DNA from: Inonotus obliquus
Taxonomy: Eukaryota; Basidiomycota; Agaricomycetes; Hymenochaetales; Hymenochaetaceae
Reading direction: 5' to 3'
DNA length: 64,000 bases
NCBI GenBank assembly: GCA_032164295.1
Contig: JAJHTX010000007.1
Location: 842,501-906,500, forward strand
Shown here: positions 46,230 to 57,598 of the stretch, in pieces
How the letters are laid out: every line of letters starts with the position of its first letter
Numbering within the stretch: the first letter of the stretch is position 1
Notes under the pieces: generated by a model
Told to the model about the DNA's origin: nothing
What the model saw: only the letters and a program-made list of their open reading frames with translations
Databases searched by the model: none
Program-made: the position numbers and the translations under genes

Positions 46230-47955
46230 TTAAACTATCATGGAAGCACGACGGTTAACAACGGGCACTTGTTTCACTGGTGGAGCAGGGCCGCCGACTT
46301 TAGCACGGAGAAGTGCACTGCGATTCGTACGCGGCTCAATTGACGGAGGTCGCGGTGGCATTGCACGAACCCTTGCGTTTAGTTCCGCAAGTTCATCCTT
46401 TGTTAGAGCATTAGAAGACCCGTTGAGAGGCTTCTGGGCGGCGGAGCTCGTAGTTGTTTGTCGATTGGCTAGTGATGATGATGAACGAGCGAGAGATGAA
46501 CCGGGCCGTGACGGCGCTGCTGAATTGGTTTGTGGGGTGCTGCGCGAGAGGCTACCAGGTGTCTTGGGAGCTGTTGGTGGACGGACTGAAAAATAATGAG
46601 AAATGTTCGTTGTCAGTAGGAATCATTACTTACACATGAACGAAACTGGAGGTGCAGATTCCTTTCTCGCACGGAGCTCGGCACTCTTGTTCAGTCGGGG
46701 TGACACGGTAGGCGCCTGGACGCTGGAAACTTGAATTGTGTCACGCCGCTTGTGACCTGGTACACCATCGAAAATATTTTTGTTATCTTTGTTGCCTACG
46801 GCAGTCGACGAACGGGCCTTTGCTTTGGAGGGCGCCGGTGGAGCCGGCTGGCCCAGTCGAAGCGACGCAGCTCGCGTCATCCGGGGTGCAATCACCGGTG
46901 GTGCAGTAGACGCGACTTGGATCGTGGTCGATCGCTTGTGACCTGGCACATCCATGAATACCTGCTTCATCTCTTCCTTCGTTGGCGCGATACGTGGTCG
47001 GTCATGTCTGCTAATGACCTCTGGACTGGTGATGCCAGCGCGAAGGGCCGCAGCTCGCGTCGTGCGCGGGGCGATATCTGGAGCTTCGTGCGTCTTTGGA
47101 AGCGGACGAGCCTTAAAAGAGGCTTTGCCGTTAGGAGAACCTTTACTTGATGAATTAGATACCGTTGAAAGCCCGGCTATTCGAGCTCCGTTCGCAGAGC
47201 GCGACAATTGAGACGACGTCGGGGAGAGCATGTTCTCGCGAGTCTGCCAGTCGTCGCTCACCGTTCCATCCTCTGTCGCCGTGCCGTCGTTGCCCAATGC
47301 GTGTTGAATGCTGTTGATTCCATCAACGTCATCTGGATCTTGAGAGGAGAAGGGGGGGCTTGACTGGAACAGAGCCTGGATCTGGACCTCTGCCAGATCG
47401 CCATTGGGCGAGCCCATGATCGCGTTCCGTGAGTCATCAACGCCAAAAAGGGCGCGTAGGGAGTGGGGGCTGGCTTCGCGTGCGCGTTCGGGATCCTCTT
47501 CGCCCATGAGTGCTTTGAACACCTCGACAGCACGACGACGTTCAAGAACATATACCCAGACAGGGCCCCTGAACGCGTGTCAGGACAGCGTGAGATGGCA
47601 ACGCGAAGAACAAGCAGTGAGAAAACGACCGGTGCTTACTCGAAGAGCGACGGGACGTCGTTACCGAAGAGTTCGCGCAGGAACTCCTGGTCTGAGTTCT
47701 GGGCAAACTCCATCTGGCGTTCCTTCACGATCTGCACAGAGACACGAGTACGAACGGCATTAGTGCTTTAGCTCATTGCCGGCTGCTTCGCGCCAATCAT
47801 GGAAGACAACATACCTCGAAGCCTGCCTTTTGTATGCGCTCTTCAATACCCATTCTATGCTTGAGGGCATGGTTCTTGATTATCGCGACGGTGCGTGTTA
47901 GACGCGTGCGCGAACCATTGGATGTCTCGGAAGTCGGCGTTTGTGATCCAGACAT
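46230..47955 (-). CDS. NDK-domain pseudoenzyme with disordered repeat-rich tail
   Basis: The N-terminus MSGSQTPTSETSNGSRTR leads to an NDK fold: TVAIIKNHALKHRMGIEERI, AGFEIVKERQMEFAQNS, FLRELFGNDVPSLFEGPVWV, LERRRAVEVFKALMGEED, SLRALFGVDDSRNAIMGSP. In active nucleoside diphosphate kinases the last motif is RNxxHGSD. Here the phosphate-accepting His is Met and the following Asp is Pro, so phosphotransfer is not expected. The C-terminal 350 or so residues are disordered and carry four copies of a PRxxRxAxLR-type motif (PRTTRAAALR, PRMTRAASLR, PRLNKSAELR, PRTNRSALLR) and two of VPGHKRxxTIQV. It may be a scaffold or nucleotide sensor; that is inference. Confidence 0.82.
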
Positions 47956-48605
47956 AACAAAGAGCGAGTAGTTATATAAGAAACGAAAGTGTTAGGGTGT
48001 TTGTACGGGACCTTTCTGAGGTTCAAGACGAAGAATAACTGAACGAAAAAAAATAAAGAAAGGTAACGGGTATATCGACGAGTACTATGGTTGTTGCGAT
48101 GGATACGTGAAAGTGAGAAACAACAACTCAGGAGCACCGCCATATCAACCATATCATTTCCCACGGTTGCTTTTAGCCAAATCTCTACCCTACCTCAACA
48201 AGTAGAATTCGCAGGGATTTACTTGTCTTTTTGGCCCGGAATATCTATTCATTTTCTTTGGCATTTTCTGTCAATATTATCTACTTTGTTTGATTTCTTC
48301 TTTGATCTAGCCGAGAACACTACTAAGAGTTAGTCAGCAAAATAGTTGTGGGATTTACCTTCCTAAAGTGGCGATGCGCTCTCGAACTGCTTCCACTCCT
48401 GTCCTGTTCCATGTAGAGCTCTTTCCATTCTTCCCTCCTTGCTCGTCTCCGTCGTCGCGGCTTGCACCATTCTCTCCTCTCTATCAGCATCGCTGTTGGC
48501 TGTCGTCATACTCTGCAGCGTCGATCAGTTGTGGTTGCAGGACACTTAGCAAACCACCTTTTTAAATCGTTGAATGAGTTGCTGGCAAAGTGGCGAACAG
48601 CTCCT
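47956..48605. promoter_or_regulatory. Divergent intergenic region, NDK-domain and CaaX genes
   Basis: 650 bases between opposing start codons, T-rich in the middle. Open frames here (for example 48091-48333 and 48368-48565) lack family features. The right part is probably the 5' untranslated region of the next gene. Confidence 0.4.
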
Positions 48606-50870
48606 ATGGCTATCACTGCATCCGCACAATCTGCTCTCCAGGACTTCTCATGGGATGAGACGATAGTACCAACTCTCAAGAAACGTGCGTTGCTATACCA
48701 TAGATTCGTCTGAAGCATCCGTGTTGACATTCCGTGTCAACCATCATCTAGGTCTCGAGAGCGAGAGTCGCGCAATCTCGAAGCGTATGTCCACCGTCTC
48801 TTTTGGTCCCGGGGAGGATGGCGCACTTCAATATATTCGGACGTCACCACCGCGCCAGTCGGGGGCGTTTGGCAAAGCGGGCGGTCGCGTGACGCCCTTG
48901 AGCATTAATAACGAACGTCCGAGCGGCATCCCACGCCCCAGCCTCAACTACTCACGTCCTTCTATCGGCTCAGCAAGCGTTGCGACATCTCAAACAGGTG
49001 GCAAGAATGATGCAAAGAAGCCAGTTAAACAACGATCGCGCACGTACTCGCAACCATACGCCGCCGATATAGCTAGAGCTTCTTCCACCGTGGATACGAA
49101 CGCGAGCCGAACGAATGGATTGCCCAATTCATCTACCACACGTACGAAGAATGCGCTCCCGACCCCGGTATCGTCCCGTTCTAACTCACCTGTTTTGCCA
49201 CCTTCGCCAGTTTTAGAGGCAAGAGACGTGCGCAACGCTAAAACCTCCGGATTTAAGCGAACTGGCCAGACTAGCCAATTAACCAATGGGTCCACACAAG
49301 CGCATAACATGTACGATAGTTCGGAACGATGGGATGCTGATGAGGATACGTTTGACGTTTCGTATCCTTCAATACACGTGGACCTTTCTGCCCATGGGAA
49401 ACAGAATGGTATTTTGCACGAAGCGCCTCCCTTCTCGGAAAATTCATCGTTTGTTTCGGAGGCCGATGAACGGCCTTCTCTTGAGGAACGACCTTACGAA
49501 CACTGGTATCGAGGAGATCTCTCTCGGAATGGAGGTGTTGGCGAACTGCGTATTGGTAACCGGAAAGAAATGCTGGAAATCGCTAACTACGGCCACAAGC
49601 TGAGAATTATCAGGAATGACACCTTATCGCGACAACGACGCCGAGCTGAAAGTATAGGTCATCGTGAAAGTGTGATATTTGCTGGCGAGCCTGTCAATTT
49701 TACTCCTATGGTACTCGATGAAGCACCATTAACGGATATGGAAGAGGATACAGAAGCTGATACTGATCGGGAACAAAATATGACAAGAAGAGGTGAAGTC
49801 CCCCTCGAAAAACGGAATGATACTTCTACGGCACAGACGAGCAACGCAGGTGTTGCGGCCACGCCAAGGCGCCGTCAGCCGACACAAATACCTCGCTCAA
49901 CACCTAATGCTTCGCGGACGACCCAGCGGATAGCTTCAGAACCGCTGCACTCCAAGTCCCCTTCTTCATCAACGTCCTCGACTTCTCCGTCAAGTTCTCG
50001 ATCGCCGACAAATGGAGCTAGATTGGTCGCTTCCCAGTCACATGGTGTGGCGAGTACAGCGCAGAAACGCGGCCGCGCAAAATCTCCAGCAGTTGCATCA
50101 GCAAGCAAGAAACCACGTCCATCAGCGGCACAGCAAAAACGATCGAAATCGACAGGTGCTGCGGATCGTTTGCGAACAATAGATCCCTCAGAGTATCCTG
50201 AAATGCCAGATGGCCCTGGGAGTATGGCCGATGCCATACCGTCGTGGACCCAGCCCAAGAAAGCGGGGAATTGGGATGATGTGTGTCTGTTACTTAATAA
50301 CTGACTCACTTCAACTGACCGGCTGAAACTTTTAGGTGGTACTTCCTGTTGTTGCGCGAAAAATGGGTCTAGAAGATCAGTATGAGGAAGCTGACGGAAG
50401 TCCCAAAACGGGGCATCCATCGTCGGACGTAATTGCTCCAGTAAGGGCATCAATGTACTTCTATCCACGTAGACTAACTAGCTTTATCCTTCTAGCAACC
50501 GGGGACTTTCGGCTTCGATCCTAGCAAACGCCGATCGCATTATGACCCGGCTACTGGAGAAGAGATACCAATGGAAGAATTTGAAAGGTCTAGGAAGAGC
50601 GACGAGGATAGAGGAGAGACAACAACTAAGTATATTCAGGCAGACCGTGCGAAACGTGCGTCTAAGCGATTCAGCAAGGCGAACGCAATGGCTCCCGCAG
50701 CAGTCGACGAGAACAGTTACAGGCAACCCGTCAAGCGATACTCGCCCCCTCCATCTCCTGCTCCATTCGTTCAGTATCAAAGTCCAAGCTCTACAAAGCC
50801 TGAACCTATTCAAGAACCGATGGTTGAGGAAGAGAAGCGCGGTGGCTGTTGTGGATGTACAATCATGTAG
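48606..50870 (+). CDS. Unrecognised disordered protein with C-terminal CaaX box
   Basis: A first exon reads MAITASAQSALQDFSWDETI then VPTLKKR, and splices across a GTGCGT...CTAG intron to LESESRAISKRMSTVSFGPG. Most of the roughly 700 residues are Ser/Arg/Pro-rich and probably disordered, with one conserved-looking stretch (EHWYRGDLSRNGGVGELRIG, then RKEMLEIANYGHKLR). The C-terminal part reads TFGFDPSKRRSHYDPATGEE and ends KRGGCCGCTIM. The final four residues form a CaaX box with Met at the end, favouring farnesylation, and the two cysteines just before could be palmitoylated, so membrane anchoring is expected. I do not recognise the family. It may act in cortical or polarity signalling, but nothing in the sequence proves it. 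Confidence 0.75.
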
Positions 50871-51736
50871 CGAACGCTGGTTGTCAGAACTCTGTTTGAT
50901 ATATGAATTTCCGCTTCTACTCTTCCTCTCGTTTCTTTTATTTGGAATCAAGGAACGTTTTGCGTTTTGCGCTCATCTGCTGTCTCGGGTTTCGTCTCTT
51001 ATCCATTCTATTTGCTGTAGTTCGCTCCTTTTTTTCTCCAGTCACATCCGTGTCAGCACTCCTTTGGCATGTACGCAATTGGCGACTGGTGCTCTTCCCA
51101 GTTACCTTTCCCATGTCAGCCTGTCTAGCCTGTTTCATTCCGCCTCTTTTCTTTTTCCTGCTTTGCTAGCTCCTCAGCGTTCCCTCACGTTTTCCCTCAT
51201 GGTCCCTTATGTTCTCACGTTGAAATTTCTCTACTATCTACCTTCTACGTCATTCTACCCTATATCAGTCTATCCGTCCTTCTTCGCATTATTTTATTTC
51301 AACACCATCGAGTCCAAGTCTTTCAAGTTTTACTCTTTTTCTCCAGGCACTTGTACTGTTATCTCTTCTCTTCCCTTTTTTGCTTGCTTTTTCTTTTAGT
51401 TTTGAGGTCAAGCTTTCGCTAGCTTGTAGCTCGTATGGAAAGGAATTGGTACTTCCTGTAAATTTCAATATTTTACTCAATATAGTCCGTTTATTTCAAT
51501 TTCTTTTGAGAGTATTGACTAGTGGGGATGAGTTTGTTCGGTGCATGATATTTCGAATGTCTACTAAGTGTCATGTAGAAGAAACAAGTTGGAGATGCGA
51601 ACAGACACAAAGACAACAGTTGGTGTGGACAAGCTACAGGAGGCATGGTAATGGCAACAAAAGAATACAGAAAGCAATGAGCGGGCGAATTTAACAACCC
51701 AATCGTGATCATAATCATCGGGTTTGAAAAGACGAA
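50871..51736. other. Pyrimidine-rich convergent 3' region
   Basis: About 866 bases between two stop codons on opposite strands, with long C/T-rich runs on the plus strand. Long open frames exist on the plus strand (50542-51399 and 50903-51169), but they follow from the T-rich composition (Phe/Leu/Ser-rich translation) and are not supported as genes. Probably 3' untranslated sequence. Confidence 0.5.
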
Positions 51737-53774
51737 TCAGTCTCTATCATTATGTTCCCCGATAACGAACTGCGGAGAGATAGGTTCCGCATCTGTTTCA
51801 TTGGCAGGAACGCGTTGGTACCACTTGTCGAGTTCTACATCTTCTCCTGAGTTGGTTTCGGCGTTTGAGGGGGATGAGGAAGTAGAAGAGGTGGAGAGGG
51901 AATGACGACCCGTCGTTCCCCACATATTGATTAGGATGAGGACGAAGAGGTAAAACGTGAACGCAAGGCTGTAGAAAGAGAGGGAAAGGGGGTGGAGTTA
52001 GCATGTTAAAATGTCGAAGGTAAGAAAAGGAGGGAGAGTACCTGAGTATAATGAGTATGTAAGTGACGTGATCCATCCCGATGTCATCCGCGGAACGGAG
52101 TTCTTCATCTGTAGCAGACATGAAGAGCAAACTATAACATGAATGAAATTAGAACTTTCATCCCACGAATCGGATAAATCGGAAAAGAGAACGTACCCAG
52201 TAGCGATTAAGAGCTATACGAATAAACCAACCAACCAACCAATCGATTAATGAATCAGCTCCGCGAAAGAATGAAGCACACTCACGAAAGGCGGGAAATG
52301 ACGAAACGCGTGAACAACCGCCAACCTCGTATTAACATTCTCATTCACACTTGGTCCAAGCGTCCTATCACTATGCCTATCACTATCCGAAGCCATCGCC
52401 GCTAGCGGTACATCCTTCTCAAAACTAGGCGCGATAAAGCAGACTTCAATAATTCGAGTTACACCAGCAAGGAGTAAAGTATATCCAAAAACGGTGTGAA
52501 CTCGTGTTGAGATCATGAGTGCTTGTGCATGGTTGGACATTACCCATCCCGTTAGGATTATACTTGTGTGTAAAGACATGTCAAGATTAGGTGAGGGGAT
52601 GATTAGGGTACTGATGGATGGACATACATTATTGAAGGTACAACGGTTCGTTGGTTGTTTCTTGAGAGCCAAATACCGAGGGCACCGCCAACCCACCCTG
52701 TACAAAGCCAGTCAGTTCTAGAAGTACGGGTACTTGTACATATCCAGACGCACACAGAACCCCAAGCATTCTACATGAATTGATTGTAAGAAGTCATTGT
52801 AAAGTAACACAAGAGGATAACACTCACGTGTGTTGCATATCCTTAACAGACCAGTGATCTCCTCGGTGTTCAGTGAACGCATTTACTATCCATACAATCA
52901 GCGGCGCATATCATTATGACAAAGTTGTCCGTACCGATACCCTGCAATTTGTCAGCCTGTCAATCTCTTGTCGATCCAGTAGACATTAGGAATCATCTCA
53001 CCCAGACCATAATTACCCAAGAATCCCACCATTCCGGACTTTTTCCCGTTCTTCTGATCCATGCTTCCCCGGCGATGAGGAGAATAGCCATGATTATTCC
53101 ATAGGCCATGAATCCGCTCCCCTACCATAGGATAATTATGGGCCGCATCGTTTTATTTGGTGAGAAAGACTTACCATAATGTAGTGGGCCAGACACTGAC
53201 CAAGATGATTTCCTCTACAATAGCCACGGAGGGTAACGGCACCAAAGAGCATCTGTGTCCAACCGAGAATCGGATATACTTTCCCCAGAACTCCGTGAGC
53301 CCGCACGGCCCACGGTCGGATAGTTCGCTCATGGATGTGTAGCTTTAAATAGATTCCAAGTCCCAGTTGTGCAGCTATTGGCAGATATAGGAACTTCGCG
53401 AAGGATCCATGTATAGATGCAGGGAACATGCGGCCCTTGTGAGAGTGCCCCAGTAAATAGCCTGCTGTCGTAAGCGCGAAACCGGCACTCTAGGAAGAGT
53501 GTTCAGACGTCCTCTTCGACTACATAGACAATGAATTATACGTCACCTGAAGTGGAACGTGCCAGCGACTCCGAGTAATACCGAGTACCATTCCAATCGG
53601 AAAGAGAGCCCCCCAGACTGCACACTGTAAAAGCATATGAATCCATAGAATGGCATCCACGGGTGCATTCTTCTCCTCTTCTGTCAATTCATCATGATGG
53701 CCGTGAGCTGCTACGAGAGACGCAGTCGAAAGCAAAGTGGCGAGAAGCAGGCAACATCGTGAAGCCTTCGTCAT
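51737..53774 (-). CDS. YTP1: YTP1-like multi-pass membrane protein
   Basis: Start MTKASRCCLLLATLLSTASL is a signal peptide, followed by AHGHHDELTEEEKNAPVDAI and LWIHMLLQCAVWGALFPIGM. Further helices carry histidines in a regular way (GYLLGHSHKGRMFPASIHGS, LYLPIAAQLGLGIYLKLHIH, RAHGVLGKVYPILGWTQMLF, RGNHLGQCLAHYIMG). The second half is the YTP1 C-terminal region (FTEHRGDHWSVKDMQHTMLG, SNHAQALMISTRVHTVFGY). The tail is hydrophilic and acidic. The first half looks like a cytochrome b561-type bundle with helix histidines, so haem binding is possible but unproven. Yeast Ytp1 has no established function. At least nine exons. Confidence 0.8.
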
Positions 53775-54073
53775 CGTGAACAGTGGCGGACGTTGCAACC
53801 AGGAACGTCGTCGCCAGAGTTGTCCACGAGAGCAGTCGAAGATGCTCACAAGTACTTACATTGGTCAGAGGATTCACGTCATGGATCACCGATGCTCCCG
53901 TTATGGACATTCCGATATTTGCATAAAATTATCTTGCTTACCAAGCAAAGTCAACTTCCTCCTTTACACCTATCTTCTACCAGTACAAGTTCATTTCTAG
54001 CTCCCTCTCATTCCGATTAGAAACGTTGGCAGGATTGCTCGTAAATCCGCACAGGCATCATTTCAGTTTCTTG

Positions 54074-54100
54074 CTCGATAACGTGCAAGTTGTGGGTCCC
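54074..54100 (-). pseudogene. Relic fragment of the nearby alpha/beta hydrolase gene
   Basis: These 27 bases match 57785-57811 inside the hydrolase gene with one difference, in the same orientation. Translated on the minus strand both give GTHNLHVIE, the loop before the catalytic His. Similarity fades within about 20 bases on either side. It looks like the remains of a second hydrolase copy left of the four-repeat gene. Confidence 0.4.
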
Positions 54101-54536
54101 ATTGATGTCTGCGCAAAGGCTGAAAAACTCTCTTGTCAGGTAAGCTCCGTCGCACGCTGACCGTGAACAGAGGGGATCCCCCTAATTCTCTGTCTTACCC
54201 ATGCCAAACCCGAATCCACAAAAATAAATTCCCCCCTTTCATATCGGAAGTAGTATGGTTCCACGATGAGCCGGCATACGCGGTCTGTATTTGTGGTCGT
54301 TTGGCAGGAAAGTGAAATAGCTTCAATATTTCGGTGAACGGAGATTGGCCGGTACCGAAGGCAGACGTCGACGAGCACTGTCTGGCAGCATAAGACCGAG
54401 TCGAAGCGTATCCTTTTTGCACGTACCTGGAGACGAAACAGCTTCGGATGCCTTTAAAAAATAATCACTCGGATCAACAAGGTACCAAGATGCCGCAGAC
54501 TTTTTTGTTTTTCTCCTCTCACGTGCAGTAACATGA

Positions 54537-54544
54537 TATATAAA
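54537..54544 (+). promoter_or_regulatory. TATA box of the four-repeat secreted protein gene
   Basis: TATATAAA lies about 195 bases before the ATG at 54738 and is followed at 54556-54600 by a long C/T-rich run, the layout of strongly expressed fungal genes. A CACGTG palindrome is at 54520-54525. Confidence 0.55.
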
Positions 54545-54737
54545 ACACCCAACGTCCTCTTCTCTTCCCCCCATTCCCTCCCTTTCTTTTTATTACACTT
54601 CCTTGTTGTACGCTGAGCGTATCGTCCTGTTCTTCAAGATAAGACAGGCTCTCTCATTCATCCTCAGATTCAACTTTGATCAGTTAATCCAGCTTGACGA
54701 ATACACTCACTCGTTAATTAAATAATTCGATCCAAAA

Positions 54738-57014
54738 ATGAAGGTCGTTGACGCGATCTGTCTTGCTGCTTTTGCTGCATCTGTTGTTGCGGCGCCTATG
54801 GGGAGTATCCGTCGACAAGATGCAAGTTTCAATGGTTTGTCGTTTCAACAGATTGATGCTCTTACCCCGCCCTTTGGCCACGACTCGAATGTCAACCCGA
54901 CCGGGTCGGGAGACTGTGACGGAGCAGTGAATGGAGCGGATGGGAAGCCAATCAAGGTCCCGTGTGCCTGCCCTCCAGACCGCACAACTTTCATCAATGT
55001 AAGTATTTTTACCACTTATGCTGATTTTCTTACTGATCCTATCTTGGTGATCTACATTAGAGCCTGATTTCAAACCTTAACGCTGGGCATGTTGTGAATA
55101 ATCCTGTCGTTGGTATCTCGTTCCCGACGGATAACTCCATCTCGTCAATCCAAGCGCGCTTCAATGCTGCATCCGTTACGCTTCAAAATTTGAATGGCGC
55201 GGGTAAAGGATGTCCTCAAGTTTCCACCACGTGGACAGCCCAGTTAAACGCTATCCTATCCGGTTCTTCAACTCCCAGTGCACCAGCTCCCACGACTGCT
55301 GCTCCCCCGGTATCTCCTTCTACCACTCAAGCCACTCCTGCTCCTTCTTCAACCAGCAGCGGCTCGAGCAACAACCAGTCCGGAGGGTTTGACGGTCTGT
55401 CCTTTGAACAGATTGACGCCCTTATTCCGCCGTTTGGGCACGATGCAAACGTAAACCCGACTGGGTCGGGTGATTGCGACGGCGCTGTGAATGGCGCGGA
55501 CGGGAAGCCAATCAAGGTCCCGTGTGACTGCCCTCCAGATCGTACAACTTTCGTCAACGTAATATCCCGCATCTGTTCATCATCGTGCAAAATTTTTACT
55601 GATTCTAATTTGTTGATGGTAGAGCTTGATTGCGAACCTTAACGCTGGACACGTTGTTAACAATCCAGCTGTGGGCATCTCGTTTCCAACAGACAATTCT
55701 ATTTCTTCAATCCGGGCGCGCTTTAATGCCGCTTCCGTTACTCTCCAGAATTTGAATGGTGCGGGTAAAGGATGTCCTCAAGTTTCCACCACGTGGACAG
55801 CCCAATTAAACGCTATCCTATCTGGTTCTTCAACTCCCAGTGCACCGGCGCCTACAACTGCTCCTCCCCCAGCGTCTCCTTCTACTACTCAAGCCGCTCC
55901 TGCTCCTTCCTCATCCAACAGCGGCTCAAACAACCAGTCCGGAGGTTTTGACGGTCTGTCCTTTGAACAGATCGACGCCCTTACTCCGCCGTTTGGGCAC
56001 GATGCAAACGTTAACCCAACTGGAACGGGTGATTGTGACGGCGCTGTGAATGGTGCGGATGGGAAACCAATCAAGGTTCCTTGTGCCTGTCCTCCGGATC
56101 GCACAACTTTTATCAATGTGATTATTTATATTATATTTATGCTGACCTTTTTACTGATCCTATCTTGGTGATCTACATTAGAGCCTGATTTCAAACCTTA
56201 ACGCTGGACATGTTGTGAACAATCCTGTCGTCGGTATCTCGTTCCCGACGGACAACTCCATCTCGTCAATCCAAGCACGCTTCAATGCTGCATCCGTTAC
56301 GCTTCAAAATTTGAATGGCGCGGGTAAAGGATGTCCTCAAGTTTCCACCACATGGACTGCTCAATTAAACGCAATTCTTTCCGGTTCTTCAACCCCCAGT
56401 GCACCAGCGCCTACAACCGTTGCTTCTCCTCCTCCGGCATCTCCCACTACCACACAAGCCGCTCCTCCACCTTCATCAACCGACAACTGTCCAAGCAACA
56501 ATCAGTCCGGAGGCGTCAACGGTCTTTCGTTTGAGCAGATTGACGCTCTTACTCCGCCCTTCGGCCACGATGCAAACATTAACCCGACCGGAACGGGAGA
56601 TTGTGACGGTGCTGTAAACGGTGCGGATGGTCAACCCATCAAAATCCCCTGCGATTGTCCACCAGATCGTACACTTTTCATCAACGTGAGTACTAGTATC
56701 AGCAATCCCTTCATTCATTCCGCATTCCGCATTCCGCATCTGCATACGTATTCCGAGAAAGGAATCTTTGTTTGATTACTAATGATATTCTATTTTAGGA
56801 TCTCATTGCGAACCTTAACGCTGGACATGCCGTGAATAACACGGTTGTGGATATATCCTTCCCAACGGATAATTCGATCTCTTCGATCCAGGCTCGGTTC
56901 CATGCTGCGACGGTTACAATGCAAAATTTGGAGGGACCGGGTAAAGGGTGTCCTCAGGTAGCAACAACTTGGAGTGCCCAGTTGAATGAGATCCTTGCTG
57001 GTGCGAACCGGTAG
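54738..57014 (+). CDS. Secreted protein of four near-identical cysteine-containing repeats
   Basis: MKVVDAICLAAFAASVVAA is a signal peptide; SIRRQ follows, a possible Kex2-type site. Four units of about 115 residues come next, each with GLSFxQIDALTPPFGHD, NPTGxGDCDGAVNGADG, VPCxCPPDRTTFIN, NLNAGHVVNNPVVGISFPTD, SSIQARFNAASVTLQNLNG and GKGCPQVSTTWTAQLNAIL. Each unit has four cysteines, enough for two disulfides. Three Ser/Thr/Pro/Ala-rich linkers, probably O-glycosylated, separate them. Every unit is cut by one intron at the same codon (after FIN/FVN): 54999-55060, 55559-55622, 56118-56181 and 56686-56798, about 560 bases apart. Similar single-unit secreted proteins of unknown function are, as far as I recall, common in basidiomycetes. 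Expected to be extracellular or cell-wall bound; no enzyme motif is seen. Confidence 0.88.
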
Positions 57015-57598
57015 AGATTCGTTATTTCCAGTATCATCGTTGAAAATTCGCTTCTCTGAGAGATGTTATATCTCTACCTTTGCTTTTTGTTTCGTCCTTC
57101 CTAGATTGGATTGGATTTAGCCACTTTGGTTCTATTTGGGTTAATATTGGTTGTTTGATTGATGGTTTTTGTGTGGGCTCGGATACATTTGTCTGTTGCT
57201 TGTTTTATTTCTCTCGGGTTCCGGTTTTATCTTTTTGGGGGGTAACTGGGTGCATGTAGTTCATTCGGTGCAGGTTTTATTCGTCCTTAATATTCATTTT
57301 CTGACAATCTGGCATGATTTTCTCTTGACTTCTGGTCTGAGGAAATAAGAGAATTAATGGCGCTAGTGATGCGAAAACGTTGGTATGAAACAAGCATATC
57401 GGTGACCACAGAGTATAAGAATGCTGACCACAACGCTCTGCAACTTTCGTGAGCTTCGCCGGTTGGTAGCTAGACGCTCTGGTCCGGGGTTCGGCGGCAA
57501 AATGATTACCAGACCGCAATGTGTTTGTATTCCGGTCGTACAGTAGATTATATTCGTTCGAAATTATTGAGATTATTCAAGAGCCAGTTATTCAACGA
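57015..57598. other. Convergent 3' region
   Basis: About 580 bases between the stop codons of the four-repeat gene and the hydrolase gene, T- and G-rich on the plus strand near 57100-57250, as in a 3' untranslated region. No gene or RNA is recognised. Confidence 0.5.

Larger units (their letters stand above)
53775..54737. promoter_or_regulatory. Divergent intergenic region with a relic and a TATA promoter
   Basis: About 960 bases between the YTP1-like start and the start of the four-repeat gene. It holds a short relic of the alpha/beta hydrolase (54074-54100) and a strong-looking promoter near 54537. Otherwise no gene is seen. Confidence 0.5.

Noticed and set aside
50542..51399. Long open frame on the plus strand overlapping the CaaX gene end
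   Set aside because: It overlaps the better supported C-terminal exon in another frame, and its second half is Phe/Leu/Ser-rich translation of pyrimidine-rich 3' sequence.
57430..57520. Possible tRNA-like GGTTGGTAGC next to GGGGTTCGGC
   Set aside because: Loop spacing and T-loop consensus fail, and no acceptor stem pairs.
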